Source of the DNA: Diaphorobacter ruginosibacter
GTDB taxonomy: Bacteria; Pseudomonadota; Gammaproteobacteria; Burkholderiales; Burkholderiaceae_C
DNA length: 64,000 nucleotides
Assembly (NCBI RefSeq): GCF_014395975.1
Contig: NZ_CP060714.1
Span: forward strand, 1,798,001-1,862,000
Direction of reading: 5' to 3'
Shown: one piece after another, positions 17,109 to 25,364 of the stretch
Position numbering within the stretch: position 1 is the first letter of the stretch
Layout of the letters: every line of letters starts with the position of its first letter
Made by a program: the position numbers and the translations under genes
The notes under the pieces: model-generated
Seen by the model: the letters and a program-made list of their open reading frames with translations, nothing else
The model's database searches: none
Told to the model about the DNA's origin: nothing

Positions 17109-17899
17109 CGTCTTCTGAACCGAACACACGCAAAATGAACAGTGCTTTCTCTCCCCTGGACCGCCTGGACGGCCAGACCACCGTGATCACCGGAGGGCTG
17201 GGCGCCATCGGCGCGGCCACGGCCCGGCGTCTCGCGGCGCTGGGTGCCCGCATCGTGCTGCTGCACCGCTCGGACGCGCAGCAGGCTGCGGCCCTGGCCG
17301 CATCGCTGCCGGGCACGGGGCATGGCGCCATCGTCGCCTCGGTCACCGACAGCCAGCAGCTGCATGCCGCGGCGCAGGCTGCCGAGCAGACCTATGGACC
17401 GGCGCGGATACTCGTCAACTGTGCGGGCTTCACCCGCCAGGTTCCCGCCTCCGATCTCGAAGGGCTTGATGACGGGCTTATCGACGACATCTTCGCATCC
17501 AACTGGCGTGGCACCTTCGCGGCAATTCGCGCGTTCGCGCCGCAGTTGCAGGCCGCGGGTGACAGCGTGGTCGTGAATGTGTCGTCCATCGCCGCGGGCA
17601 CCGGCCTGGGGAGCAACCTGGCCTACGCGGCGGCCAAGGCCGGCATCGACGCGCTCACCAAGGGGCTGGCAAAGACACTGGCGCCGCACACCCGGGTCCT
17701 GGCGGTTGCTCCGGGCGTGGTGGACACGTCATTCGTTCCCGGGCGCGATGCGGGCTTCAATGCGAAGACGGGAGCCTCGATTCCCTTGCGCCGCGTGGGC
17801 ACAGCCGACGACGTGGCCGCCGCGATCGCGGCGTGCTGCACGAGCCTGCGCTACGCCACGGGCAGCATCTTCGTCGCAGATGGCGGCCGCCACCTCTGA
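17105..17899 (+). CDS. SDR-family NAD(P)-dependent oxidoreductase
   Basis: The 264-residue classical short-chain dehydrogenase has the cofactor motif TVITGGLGAIGAATARR (TGxxxGxG), ILVNCAGFTRQ (NNAG-equivalent), catalytic Ser in VNVSSIAAGTG, and YAAAK with the catalytic Tyr/Lys. It ends in the usual GSIFVADGGRHL. The start at 17105 is chosen for its ATGA overlap with the dioxygenase stop; ATGs at 17093 and 17135 are alternatives. It probably reduces or oxidises a keto/hydroxy intermediate after ring cleavage, or dehydrogenates a dihydrodiol before it. Confidence 0.88.
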   Translation: MTSSEPNTRKMNSAFSPLDRLDGQTTVITGGLGAIGAATARRLAALGARIVLLHRSDAQQAAALAASLPGTGHGAIVASVTDSQQLHAAAQAAEQTYGPARILVNCAGFTRQVPASDLEGLDDGLIDDIFASNWRGTFAAIRAFAPQLQAAGDSVVVNVSSIAAGTGLGSNLAYAAAKAGIDALTKGLAKTLAPHTRVLAVAPGVVDTSFVPGRDAGFNAKTGASIPLRRVGTADDVAAAIAACCTSLRYATGSIFVADGGRHL

Positions 17900-17945
17900 G
17901 ATCGTGACCACGCTCCGATCCGCACCCCATGCATTCGCAACAGAT

Positions 17946-18848
17946 ATGAACCAACCCATCATCCTGACCTGCGCGGTCACGGGCAACCTGACCACGCCCG
18001 AGCAGACCCCCTACCTGCCCATCACCCCCGAGCAACTGTCCACTGCATGCATCGAGGCCCATGACGCCGGTGCTGCAGCCGTGCACATCCATGTACGCGA
18101 TCCGCAGACCGGCAAGCCGTCCATGGACGTGGATCTGTACGCCCAGGTGGTGCAGACCCTGCGCCGCGAGTGCCCTTCGCTCATCATCAATCTCACCACC
18201 GGGCCGGGAGGGCGCTACGTGCCCAGCGAAAGCGACCCCAAGATCCATGCCCCGGGAACCTCGCTGCTGCCGCCCGAGGAGCGTGTGCGCCACGTCGCGG
18301 CGCTGCAGCCCGATATCTGTTCGCTGGATCTCAACACCATGAACTCGGGCAACCAGGTGGTGATGAACACACCTGCCAACGTGCGCCGCATGGCGAAGGT
18401 CATCCGCGAGGCGGGCGTGGTGCCCGAGCTCGAATGCTTTGATACCGGCGATCTGGTGCTTGCTCAGCAACTGATCGAGGAGGGATGCCTGCAGGGGCCC
18501 GGCATCTTCAGCTTTGTGATGGGGGTTCGCTACTCGCTGCCATTCACCGCGCAGGCCATGCAGCTCGCCTGCGCGCTGATACCTGCGCGGGCGCAGTGGA
18601 CGGCGTTTGCCGTGGGGCGCCACGCTTTTCCGGCCGTTGCCCAAGCCTGTCTTCTGGGTGGAAATGTCCGCATAGGGCTGGAGGACACGATCTACATGAG
18701 CCGCGGCGAACTCGCCAGAAGCAACGCCGATCTGGTTCGCAAGGCCCGACGCATCGTCGAGGACCTGGGCGGTGAGCTAGCCACCAGCGAGCAGGCCCGC
18801 AAGCGCTGGGGCCTGCGCGCAGACAACGCGGCACCGTCGTCGCATTGA
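17946..18848 (+). CDS. beta-keto acid cleavage enzyme (BKACE, DUF849)
   Basis: The 300-residue BKACE-family protein has ILTCAVTGNLTTPEQTPYLP at the N-terminus, the zinc-binding VHIHVRDPQTG, INLTTGPGGRY, PELECFDTGDL and the C-terminal GGNVRIGLEDTIYM. These enzymes condense a beta-keto acid with acetyl-CoA to give acetoacetate plus a CoA ester. This suits the thiolysis-like last step after aromatic ring opening, where a beta-ketoadipate-like acid must be split. The gene follows the SDR by 46 bp on the same strand. The acid it accepts is not predictable from what I can see. Confidence 0.9.
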   Translation: MNQPIILTCAVTGNLTTPEQTPYLPITPEQLSTACIEAHDAGAAAVHIHVRDPQTGKPSMDVDLYAQVVQTLRRECPSLIINLTTGPGGRYVPSESDPKIHAPGTSLLPPEERVRHVAALQPDICSLDLNTMNSGNQVVMNTPANVRRMAKVIREAGVVPELECFDTGDLVLAQQLIEEGCLQGPGIFSFVMGVRYSLPFTAQAMQLACALIPARAQWTAFAVGRHAFPAVAQACLLGGNVRIGLEDTIYMSRGELARSNADLVRKARRIVEDLGGELATSEQARKRWGLRADNAAPSSH

Positions 18849-18915
18849 AGAAATGCGCGTTGCGCGCCAACCTGCATTTTTCCTTCCTCATCTCCCATTC
18901 GGAAACAACCCCATC

Positions 18916-19914
18916 ATGAATACCATCGCCAATCGCCCCCATATGCTGAGACTGTCCGCAAAGGCGGCCAGCGCCGAGGACATCGCCCCCTCCATTGCCC
19001 CTCAGTCCCAACCCGAGCCTGGGCCGGGCGAAGCCGTCGTGGAGGTCTTTGCCGCGGCAGTCAACCCCAGCGACGTCAAGGCTGCCCTGGGCGCCATGCC
19101 CCAGGCTGTCTGGCCCCGCACACCCGGCCGCGATTTCGCGGGCCGTGTCGTCGCCGGCCCGGCCGAGTGGTTGGGAGAGGATGTCTGGGGCACGGGAGGG
19201 GATCTCGGTGTGACGCGGGATGGCACGCACGCACGTTATCTCCTCATTCCTGCGGACGCCTTGAGCAGAAAGCCAGCGAGTGTCTCCGTGGCGGCCGCCG
19301 CAACCGTCGGCGTGCCTTTCATCACCGCTCACGAAGGCTTGCGCCGCGCCGGCTTGCGAGGCGCGGGCCAGACCGTTCTGGTGCTGGGGGCGAATGGGAA
19401 GGTAGGCCAGGCGGCGGTTCAACTGGCGACCCGGGCGGGCGCGCGCGTGATCGGCGTCGACCGCAACGCGGATACCTACCGTGGACACGCCTCTGCGCCG
19501 ATCACCCTGTTCGACAGTGCCACTCCCGATCTCGCTCAGCGTGTCCTGGAGTGCACCGAAGGTCGCGGCGCAGACATTGCCTACAACACCGTGGGCTCTC
19601 CTTATTTCGATCTGGCGCTGAACAGCCTCGCCATAGGCGGCACGCAGGTGCTGATCTCCACGATCGAGCGCTCCGTGCCCTTCGACATCCTGGCGTTCTA
19701 CCGTCGCAACCTGCAGATGCTGGGGGTGGACAGTCTCAAGCTCAGCGTCACTCACTGCGCGCAAGTGCTCAACACGCTGCTGCCCGGGTTCAACGATGGA
19801 TCGCTGCAGGCCTTTGACGTGGACGAGGCAACCCTTCTGCCGTTCACGGAGGCTGCCAACGCCTATCGGAAGGTACTGAGCGGCTCGATGGACCGTGTGG
19901 TCCTGGCTCCCTGA
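18916..19914 (+). CDS. MDR-family (quinone-oxidoreductase-like) NAD(P)H dehydrogenase
   Basis: The 332-residue medium-chain dehydrogenase/reductase has AAVNPSDVKAALGAMP and PGRDFAGRVV in the catalytic domain and the Rossmann motif VLVLGANGKVGQAAVQLATR. The structural and catalytic zinc cysteines of true alcohol dehydrogenases are absent, which points to the zinc-free quinone-oxidoreductase/enoyl-reductase branch. The start at 18916 gives a normal N-terminus. It probably reduces an unsaturated intermediate from ring cleavage, taking the place that maleylacetate reductase holds in classical pathways. That placement is inference from operon order. Confidence 0.82.
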   Translation: MNTIANRPHMLRLSAKAASAEDIAPSIAPQSQPEPGPGEAVVEVFAAAVNPSDVKAALGAMPQAVWPRTPGRDFAGRVVAGPAEWLGEDVWGTGGDLGVTRDGTHARYLLIPADALSRKPASVSVAAAATVGVPFITAHEGLRRAGLRGAGQTVLVLGANGKVGQAAVQLATRAGARVIGVDRNADTYRGHASAPITLFDSATPDLAQRVLECTEGRGADIAYNTVGSPYFDLALNSLAIGGTQVLISTIERSVPFDILAFYRRNLQMLGVDSLKLSVTHCAQVLNTLLPGFNDGSLQAFDVDEATLLPFTEAANAYRKVLSGSMDRVVLAP

Positions 19915-19925
19915 AAGGATGCGTC

Positions 19926-20276
19926 ATGCATGTCGTGCCTTTCATGCGGGCGCCTGCCTACGATGCCCCCGGTCATTCCGGCATGCGGATGCATAGGCTC
20001 CAGGGAGTGGAGGCCGGACCATCGGATGCCATCTGGATCGGCTGTTCGCTGATCGAGCCCGGGGGAGGCACCACCCCCGGTGCTTCCGACGTCGAGAAGT
20101 TCTATGTCTGCCTCGAAGGCGAAGTGCAGGTTACCGCACAGGCCGACGGCCCGGCGCAGGTGACGACACTGCGTCCGTTGGACAGTTGTCGCATTGCGCC
20201 CGGTGAAATGCGGCAACTGCTCAACGCCAGCGCGAAGCCCGCACGTCTGCTGCTGGTCATGTCACGCAAGCTGTGA
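19926..20276 (+). CDS. small cupin-domain protein
   Basis: The 116-residue single-domain cupin has GCSLIEPGGGTTPGASDVEK with a following YVCLEGEVQV (cupin motif 1 region) and LRPLDSCRIAPGEMRQLLNA (motif 2 region). The usual metal-binding histidines are largely replaced (GASDVEK in place of HxHxxxxE), so metal binding is uncertain. It is the last gene of the operon, 11 bp after the MDR gene. Stand-alone cupins in aromatic pathways act as isomerases, lactonases or sensors; none can be chosen here. Confidence 0.8.
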   Translation: MHVVPFMRAPAYDAPGHSGMRMHRLQGVEAGPSDAIWIGCSLIEPGGGTTPGASDVEKFYVCLEGEVQVTAQADGPAQVTTLRPLDSCRIAPGEMRQLLNASAKPARLLLVMSRKL

Positions 20277-20306
20277 GGCGCTGGGCCGGTCCGGCTTCCG
20301 GCTGGG

Positions 20307-20903
20307 TTACCGGGCGTGGAAACGCCTGGCCCGAAGTCGAGCCGTCAGGTACGGCCACAAGTGTTTGGCGGCCGTCAGTCCGCGGTGAAGGCCGGCCGCC
20401 ATCACGGCCGTGACAGTGAGCATCGCTGCGGTGTGCACCACCATGGCGGCGAGTGCCAGGCCCAGCGAGTCCTGCAGGCCTGCCTCGCGGGAGGGACCGT
20501 TCCCGGCGCAAAGCGGCATGAGCGCGGGTACCAGCATCAACCCGGCGCCATGCAGGGTGGACATCATGAACGTCCACAGCGCGAGCCCCGCATGGCCTGA
20601 GGAGGCATGGCTCCGTCCGGATACATGGCACGCAACGTGGGCGATCACGATGAGGCAGAGCAGCCCGCCCACAAGCATCAGCAGCATCGAGCGGTCCATG
20701 GCAAGCCCGAAGACCACGGCGGCGGCCGTCACGGCCATCGCGGCGGCATGGCCCAGGGCAATCAGCGCCAGTGTCCACCGAGGCCGTGCCAGCACTCGTG
20801 AACGCGAGCCCCTGCCCAGGGCCCACATCCAGCCGGAGAGCGGATTCAAACCATGGAGCGCGCCGGCAGCTGCGATCGCGAGCCATGGCCAGAGGCTTGT
20901 CAT
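20307..20903 (-). CDS. multi-spanning inner-membrane protein of unknown function
   Basis: The 198-residue protein has about five or six hydrophobic segments, starting with SLWPWLAIAAAGALHGLNPL and including LIALGHAAAMAVTAAAVVFG, LLMLVGGLLCLIVIAHVACH and ALAAMVVHTAAMLTVTAVMA. Histidines recur at membrane edges (GALHGLNP, IAHVACHVSGRSH, STLHGAG), as seen in metal-transporter-like families, but I do not recognise a specific family. It lies 41 bp after the DUF899 gene on the same strand, so the two probably form a small operon. Confidence 0.65.
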   Translation of the reverse strand: MTSLWPWLAIAAAGALHGLNPLSGWMWALGRGSRSRVLARPRWTLALIALGHAAAMAVTAAAVVFGLAMDRSMLLMLVGGLLCLIVIAHVACHVSGRSHASSGHAGLALWTFMMSTLHGAGLMLVPALMPLCAGNGPSREAGLQDSLGLALAAMVVHTAAMLTVTAVMAAGLHRGLTAAKHLWPYLTARLRARRFHAR

Positions 20904-20944
20904 GGTGTTGTCTCGACACGTAGGGATTTGTCAGGTGCGGCGTT

Positions 20945-21727
20945 TCAATGGCAGCACGATCCGGCCGTGGCCGTGGCCGCGGCAGCCGCGGGTACGGGCT
21001 CATGGCGGTCGTGGTGGCGCGCCAACTCCTTCTTGTGGTGTCCATTGGATTCGCTGCGACCATGAGGCATGAGGTCGAGCAGGGCGTAGGTTCCCATCAT
21101 CACCTCCACGCCGCGCCCATAGGTCGAGTAGGTGTGGAAGACGTGGCCTGCCTCGTCCTTGCAGAACACGCTGATTCCAGGCCACTCCTCGCCAACGAGA
21201 GGCCACTCTCCGTAGTTGTAGTCGATGTGCCCGCTTGCGATTTCCTGTGAGGTGAAGGTGACGCCGAAGTCATGGTTGAAGTCCGACCCATGGGAGGACA
21301 CCCAATCGAACCGCCAGCCCATGCGCTGGCGAAAGTGCTCGATGTCCGCCAGCGTCGTGCGCGAGACGGCCACGAAGGTGACGTCGCGCTGCGCAAGGTG
21401 GGGGATCATGCCGTCGGTGTGATCGGCCATGTAGGAGCAGCGCGGGCAGCCTTGCTCCCATCCCGGCGCGAACATGAAATGCTGCACCAACAGCTGGCTG
21501 CGGCCCTCGAACAGTTCGGCGAGCGAGCGCTTTCCGCGCGGGGTGTCGAAGACGTAATTTTTCTCGACGCGCTCCCATGGCAACGCGCGGCGTTCGCGGG
21601 CGACCTGGTCGCGCAGATGCGTCAGCTCCTTTTCGCGCGCCAGCAGGGCCTTGCGCCGGGAAATCCATTGCTCGTGCGAAACGACGCCAGCGGCCGATGT
21701 GCCTGCTTGGGATAGGGTGATATTCAC
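20945..21727 (-). CDS. DUF899 thioredoxin-like family protein
   Basis: The 260-residue DUF899 protein contains ISRRKALLAREKELTHLRDQ, the thioredoxin-like core (LLVQHFMFAPGWEQGCPRCS), HTDGMIPHLAQRDVTFVAVS and FFxTYSTYGRG-type ending (HVFHTYSTYGRGVEVMMGTY). A CxxC pair (CPRC) sits where a redox pair would be, and the protein ends in a His/Ala-rich tail with CCH. The start is GTG at 21727, preceded by GGAG with 6-nt spacing. Biochemical function is not established for the family. Confidence 0.88.
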   Translation of the reverse strand: MNITLSQAGTSAAGVVSHEQWISRRKALLAREKELTHLRDQVARERRALPWERVEKNYVFDTPRGKRSLAELFEGRSQLLVQHFMFAPGWEQGCPRCSYMADHTDGMIPHLAQRDVTFVAVSRTTLADIEHFRQRMGWRFDWVSSHGSDFNHDFGVTFTSQEIASGHIDYNYGEWPLVGEEWPGISVFCKDEAGHVFHTYSTYGRGVEVMMGTYALLDLMPHGRSESNGHHKKELARHHDRHEPVPAAAAATATAGSCCH

Positions 21728-22101
21728 GGTGTGCTCCTTGGCTCGATGAGCCGTTCGGGTTTCAGAAAGTGCAGTGAAGTCACTGTATGCAATCGAGGGG
21801 AGCAGCAGGGAGTAACAAGATTGTCGTGATTCCGTTTCAGGGAAAGAAGGTTCTTTGCGGAATACCGGGTTTTATGAGGTCGCGTGACGAATGGGCGCGT
21901 TGTGTTCGCGGTGAGAGTCTTCGTGTGGAGGTGCTGATATGGCCCCTCATACTTTGTTGCAAAGGCTTGCCGTGCCAAAGTACTGTCTTCGCCTTTGCGT
22001 CGCGTCTCTTGGGCCATCTCAGCATTGGGGTGAACAGTTCATGGCGGGCGCGCGCTGCTCAGGCTGTTGTTTGGAAAGCATCGCGATCAATGATGAATCG
22101 A
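21728..22101. other. 374-bp region without a convincing gene
   Basis: This stretch is visibly less GC-rich than its surroundings. It separates the DUF899 start from the terminator of the next porin. Open frames on both strands have Lys/Arg/Thr-rich compositions unlike neighbouring proteins and lack ribosome-binding sites. It should hold the DUF899 promoter near 21740-21800; I cannot place -35/-10 boxes with confidence. Confidence 0.5.
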
Positions 22102-22138
22102 TAAAAAGAGACCGGAGCATGCAAGCGCATGCCCGGTC
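22102..22138 (-). terminator. rho-independent terminator of the porin at 22175
   Basis: Read on the minus strand, GACCGGGCATGC, a GCTT loop and GCATGCTCCGGTC form a strong stem, followed at once by TCTTTTT. It lies 37 bp after the porin stop in the direction of transcription. Confidence 0.85.
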
Positions 22139-22174
22139 GTCAATCACCTTGGAAATGCAAGAAAACTACCAGAA

Positions 22175-23242
22175 TCAGAAGGTATGGCGGACTCCGAACT
22201 CGAAGCCATCGCTGTTGCCTCCGGCCGACTTCACGGCATGGCCGAGGTTGTAGTTCGTGCCGTTGCCCTTGTTGTCGATGCGTGCGACGTGCCCGTAGAT
22301 CGCTGTGCGCTTGGACAGGTCGTAGACGTAGCCGATGGCCAGGTGCTGCGCATCATTGGCCACGCCGCTGGCATTGACGCGTGAATACGCGGCCCGGACA
22401 TGACCCTGTCCAAGCGGCACGCGCGCGCCGACCAGCGCGGTCTTGGTGGACGTGCTTCCCACCTTGTTCTGGTTCCAGAGCACCATGAGCTCGGCCACGC
22501 CGAAGTCGTAGGAGCCGCCGATGTTGGTCTGGCGCAGGTCGTTCAGCGACGAGATATCGGTGTGCGTGGTGGCCACGACCACATCCACAGGGCCGCTGCG
22601 GTAGCCGATGCGCACGCCCATCACGCGGCCATCGTTCCTGGTCGGGCCGCTCGCGGAGTTTTCACCGAACGCGTACATGGCCTGGCCGTACACGCCACCC
22701 ATCTTGGGCAGGAAGTAGGCCACCGAGTTCGATGCCCGCACATGGGTCACACGCGCTGCACCCTGCACCGGATAGAACAGAAAGGACGAGCTGCCGACAC
22801 CGTTCGTGCCGAAGGGGCTGAAGCTCGCCAGATTCCGGAATCCCGGCACGAAATCGCGGCCGAGGCGCACTTCACCCCAGTGGCTGCTCGCCAGGCTCAG
22901 TGTGGCGCGGCGCCCGAATGTCAGGCCGCCCGAGTTGGATGCACCGCCGGGCTGGTTGTTGGCGTTGGTGCTGCCGCCCGTGCCATTGTCGGGGTTGAGC
23001 GCGCCTTCCAGCCAGAACCCGGCCTTCAGTCCACCTCCGAGGTCTTCTGTTCCGCGAAATCCGATGCGGCTCGACTGATTGCCATCGGTGCCGAGAATGT
23101 TCACCGAGCCATTGCCGCTGCTGCGCAGGTGCGACACATTGGCGTCGATGATGCCGAACACGGTGACGGTCGATTGGGCGCACGCTGCCGTTGCGCCTGC
23201 TGCCAGCGCGGCGCATATCGCCACACGGGTGGTTTTCTTCAT
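22175..23242 (-). CDS. outer-membrane porin, Omp32-like
   Basis: The 355-residue porin has a signal peptide MKKTTRVAICAALAAGATAA with cleavage at CAQ. The mature start is STVTVFGIIDANVSHLR, followed by IGFRGTEDLGGGLKAGFWLE and HWGEVRLGRDFVPGF, with the terminal GFEFGVRHTF. A GGAGAC ribosome-binding site fixes the start at 23242; an in-frame upstream start at 23383 has none. It is transcribed alone and ends at a good terminator. It is the third porin of this type in the window and, unlike the one at 13192, is intact. Confidence 0.92.
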   Translation of the reverse strand: MKKTTRVAICAALAAGATAACAQSTVTVFGIIDANVSHLRSSGNGSVNILGTDGNQSSRIGFRGTEDLGGGLKAGFWLEGALNPDNGTGGSTNANNQPGGASNSGGLTFGRRATLSLASSHWGEVRLGRDFVPGFRNLASFSPFGTNGVGSSSFLFYPVQGAARVTHVRASNSVAYFLPKMGGVYGQAMYAFGENSASGPTRNDGRVMGVRIGYRSGPVDVVVATTHTDISSLNDLRQTNIGGSYDFGVAELMVLWNQNKVGSTSTKTALVGARVPLGQGHVRAAYSRVNASGVANDAQHLAIGYVYDLSKRTAIYGHVARIDNKGNGTNYNLGHAVKSAGGNSDGFEFGVRHTF

Positions 23243-23563
23243 GCTTGTATGTCTCCATGAGTTTGCTGCAGGATGTCTGCGGGGGCGCAGTCTATGGAGG
23301 CCGGCTGTCAAACGGCTGTCAGTGCATTGGGTAGTAACACCGATACCGCGCGTGTTCGCTTTGCGCGTACATGCAGGCTGCATTGGGACCTGGCGCGCAA
23401 GGTGCTAATGCCATGAAGGCATTGAAATCAAAGGGAAAAGTCCAAGTAGCCCCGCAATTCGGCAGACAAGCCAAAGGACACAGGATGCGGCCGACGATGG
23501 ACTAAATTTGGAAAATGCCCCCGGCAGGACTACGCCAATCGAAGGCGAGGACCTGAGGGAGCA
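23243..23563. other. 321-bp intergenic region, porin promoter side
   Basis: No gene is supported here. A 30-codon frame starting at 23413 has a basic composition but no family resemblance. The region must contain the promoter of the porin at 23242 and the 3' end of the merR-type transcript. I see no clear terminator. Confidence 0.5.
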
Positions 23564-24010
23564 CTACAGGAGGCTGCCGGCGATGCGTGACGCGATCTTG
23601 TCCTGGGGCGTGGTCTTGCTCGTCTTCGCACGGTTCGCCGCCACCTTGAGCAGCCGTTGAAAGGTCGGGCATTCTGTGTGGCTGGGGGCAGGGCATTCAG
23701 CGGCGTGGCGCAGGCCCTGGCTCATCGATCGCAGGCGCTTGATCGTCATGTCGATCCTGTCCGCCTTGGCCAGCAGCAGCTGCCGGTCCACCCTGGAGCT
23801 GCCATCGGCGGGAAGCATGGGTCGGATCTCGTCCAGCGAGAGACCTCCGGCCTGTCCCAGGGCGATCAATGCAAGCTGGTCCAGTACATCGGGTGCGAAG
23901 CGTCGCCTTTCGCCCGCGGCACTGAGTGCCGTGATCAGGCCCTGCTTTTCGTAGAAGCGCACCGTGGAGGATGGCAGGCCCGTGCGCCGGGCGACTTCCG
24001 AAATATCCAT
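23564..24010 (-). CDS. MerR-family transcriptional regulator
   Basis: The 148-residue MerR protein has the N-terminal helix-turn-helix MDISEVARRTGLPSSTVRFY with EKQGLI, followed by a wing (GERRRFAPDVLDQLALIALG) and the dimerisation coiled coil. Two cysteines (ECPAPSHTECPTF) near residue 110 could form a metal- or redox-sensing site. It is divergent from the DUF2938 gene. The intergenic promoter has the stretched 19-bp spacer typical of MerR targets, so it very probably controls that gene directly. Confidence 0.9.
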   Translation of the reverse strand: MDISEVARRTGLPSSTVRFYEKQGLITALSAAGERRRFAPDVLDQLALIALGQAGGLSLDEIRPMLPADGSSRVDRQLLLAKADRIDMTIKRLRSMSQGLRHAAECPAPSHTECPTFQRLLKVAANRAKTSKTTPQDKIASRIAGSLL

Positions 24011-24020
24011 TGGGGGTCTC

Positions 24021-24051
24021 TTGACTTGAAGTTAACTTCAACTTCTATCAT
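24021..24051 (+). promoter_or_regulatory. MerR-type promoter/operator for the DUF2938 gene
   Basis: The -35 box TTGACT (24021-24026) and -10 box TATCAT (24046-24051) are separated by 19 bp instead of 17. The spacer holds a perfect 16-bp palindrome, TTGAAGTTAACTTCAA (24026-24041). This is the standard geometry at which MerR regulators untwist DNA to activate transcription. It reads toward 24091. Confidence 0.88.
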
Positions 24052-24090
24052 GCCCTAAAGAGATGATCTCTTCAATGGAAAGGATATGCA

Positions 24091-24588
24091 ATGGGTTCGG
24101 TGCAAGGATGGGCCGAGGTGCTTTTGATCGGTGTGGGGGCGACGATGGTGATGGATGTGTGGGGGTTCATCCAGAGGCGCCTGGGGATTCCGACGCTGGA
24201 CTATGCGATGGTCGGCCGCTGGGTGGGCCACCTTTTCAAGGGCAGGTTCAGCCATGCCCATATCGGCAAGGCATCGCCGGTGGCCGGGGAGCGGCTGCTG
24301 GGCTGGATGGTGCACTACGCGACGGGTATCGCCTTCGCCGTGCTGCTGATCGGTGTCTTTGGCATGTCGTGGCTGGAGACGCCCACATGGTGGCCGGCGT
24401 TGGCCGTGGGGGTGTGTACCGTGGCGATCCCCTTCTTCGTGACGCAGCCGGCGATGGGCATGGGGGTTGCAGCATCCCGCACGCCGGTGCCATGGGTGAG
24501 CCGCCTGCGCAGCGTTCTGACGCATGCAGTCTTTGGCGGTGGGCTTTATCTGTCCGCCGCGATGCTGCAATGGATGGCGAGCCACTGA
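24091..24588 (+). CDS. DUF2938 inner-membrane protein
   Basis: The 165-residue protein has about four hydrophobic segments (GWAEVLLIGVGATMVMDVWG, ATGIAFAVLLIGVFGMSWLE, WWPALAVGVCTVAIPFFVTQ, and LTHAVFGGGLYLSAAMLQWM) and matches the DUF2938 pattern LGIPTLDYAMVGRWVGHLFKG. An AAGGA sequence precedes the ATG. The partner MerR gene is divergent and the shared promoter is MerR-like, so it should be induced by the signal that regulator senses. No transport activity is proven for the family. Confidence 0.85.
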   Translation: MGSVQGWAEVLLIGVGATMVMDVWGFIQRRLGIPTLDYAMVGRWVGHLFKGRFSHAHIGKASPVAGERLLGWMVHYATGIAFAVLLIGVFGMSWLETPTWWPALAVGVCTVAIPFFVTQPAMGMGVAASRTPVPWVSRLRSVLTHAVFGGGLYLSAAMLQWMASH

Positions 24589-24676
24589 GCGCCTTGGGCG
24601 TTGTGGGTGGGAGGTAGCGCAGGAAGCCGGTGATTCCTTTCTGGTGGAGTGGTCTACGCTCCTTTCTGTTTTTATT

Positions 24677-24694
24677 GTTTAGTGTAGACTGAAC
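24677..24694. promoter_or_regulatory. imperfect inverted repeat before the MarR/GbsR-type regulator
   Basis: GTTTAGTGTAGACTGAAC matches its reverse complement at 14 of 18 positions. It ends 7 bp before the first possible ATG of the regulator gene, overlapping the place where the promoter should be. This is the usual position of an autorepression operator for MarR-like proteins; that role is inferred. Confidence 0.6.
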
Positions 24695-24701
24695 AAATCG
24701 A

Positions 24702-25364
24702 ATGAAAATCGGATCATCCAGCATGAGTTCGGAAAAAAAAGCCACCGGGCAGCAGGCCCGGGAATTGTTCATTGAGCGCAACGCCATTCAGGCGGAGGCC
24801 AGTGGCCTGTCCCGCATCGCGGGGCGCCTGATTGCGGTCATGTTGCTCGATGGCGGCCCTATCAGCTTCGCGGATCTGGCCGAGCGCATGCAGGCCAGCC
24901 GGGCGAGCGTGAGTACCAACACCCGCCTGCTCGAGCGAGTGGGGGTCATCGAGCGCGTGGCCGTGCGGGGCGAGCGGCAGGATTTCTTCCAGCTTCAGGC
25001 CAATCCCTTTGCCATGGCGATCCAGCAGAGCATCCAGGAGTGCCAGCGCTTTTCGGGCTACGTGGATGATTTGCTGTCGAGCTGTGAACTGGACGAAGAC
25101 GCGATCGACCGGTTGCTGGAGGCCCAGTACTTTCATCGCGTGACGGCGCAGGCCATGCAGGAAATGCTGGACAAGCTGGACCACGAAGGGTGGAAGGCCG
25201 GGGCGGCGCCACAGAGGGCGGGAAAAGCCGTACCTCCCGCTTCGAAAACCGCCGCCGGGGCAGCCGGGTCCCGGCGCTCCGCGACACCCGGGCGCGCGCC
25301 CGCGAAGAAGCAGGCAGCGAAGGGTACCCAGGACAAGGTGAAGGCCGGGAAGGCATCCCGATGA
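24702..25364 (+). CDS. MarR/GbsR-like regulator of the RND efflux operon
   Basis: The protein has about 220 residues. Its winged-helix region (GRLIAVMLLDGGPISFADLA, SRASVSTNTRLLERVGVIER) resembles GbsR/MarR regulators. The last 50 residues form a Lys/Ala/Pro-rich basic tail (PAKKQAAKGTQDKVKAGKAS) of likely low structure. The ATG at 24723 is an alternative start. The stop overlaps the ATG of the outer-membrane factor gene (ATGA at 25361), so the regulator is translated with the pump. This suggests repression of its own operon, relieved by a pump substrate. Confidence 0.83.
   Translation: MKIGSSSMSSEKKATGQQARELFIERNAIQAEASGLSRIAGRLIAVMLLDGGPISFADLAERMQASRASVSTNTRLLERVGVIERVAVRGERQDFFQLQANPFAMAIQQSIQECQRFSGYVDDLLSSCELDEDAIDRLLEAQYFHRVTAQAMQEMLDKLDHEGWKAGAAPQRAGKAVPPASKTAAGAAGSRRSATPGRAPAKKQAAKGTQDKVKAGKASR

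Noticed and set aside
21724..22025. Open frames in the lower-GC gap after the DUF899 start
   Set aside because: Unusual Thr/Lys/His composition, no start signals, and it should contain a promoter.
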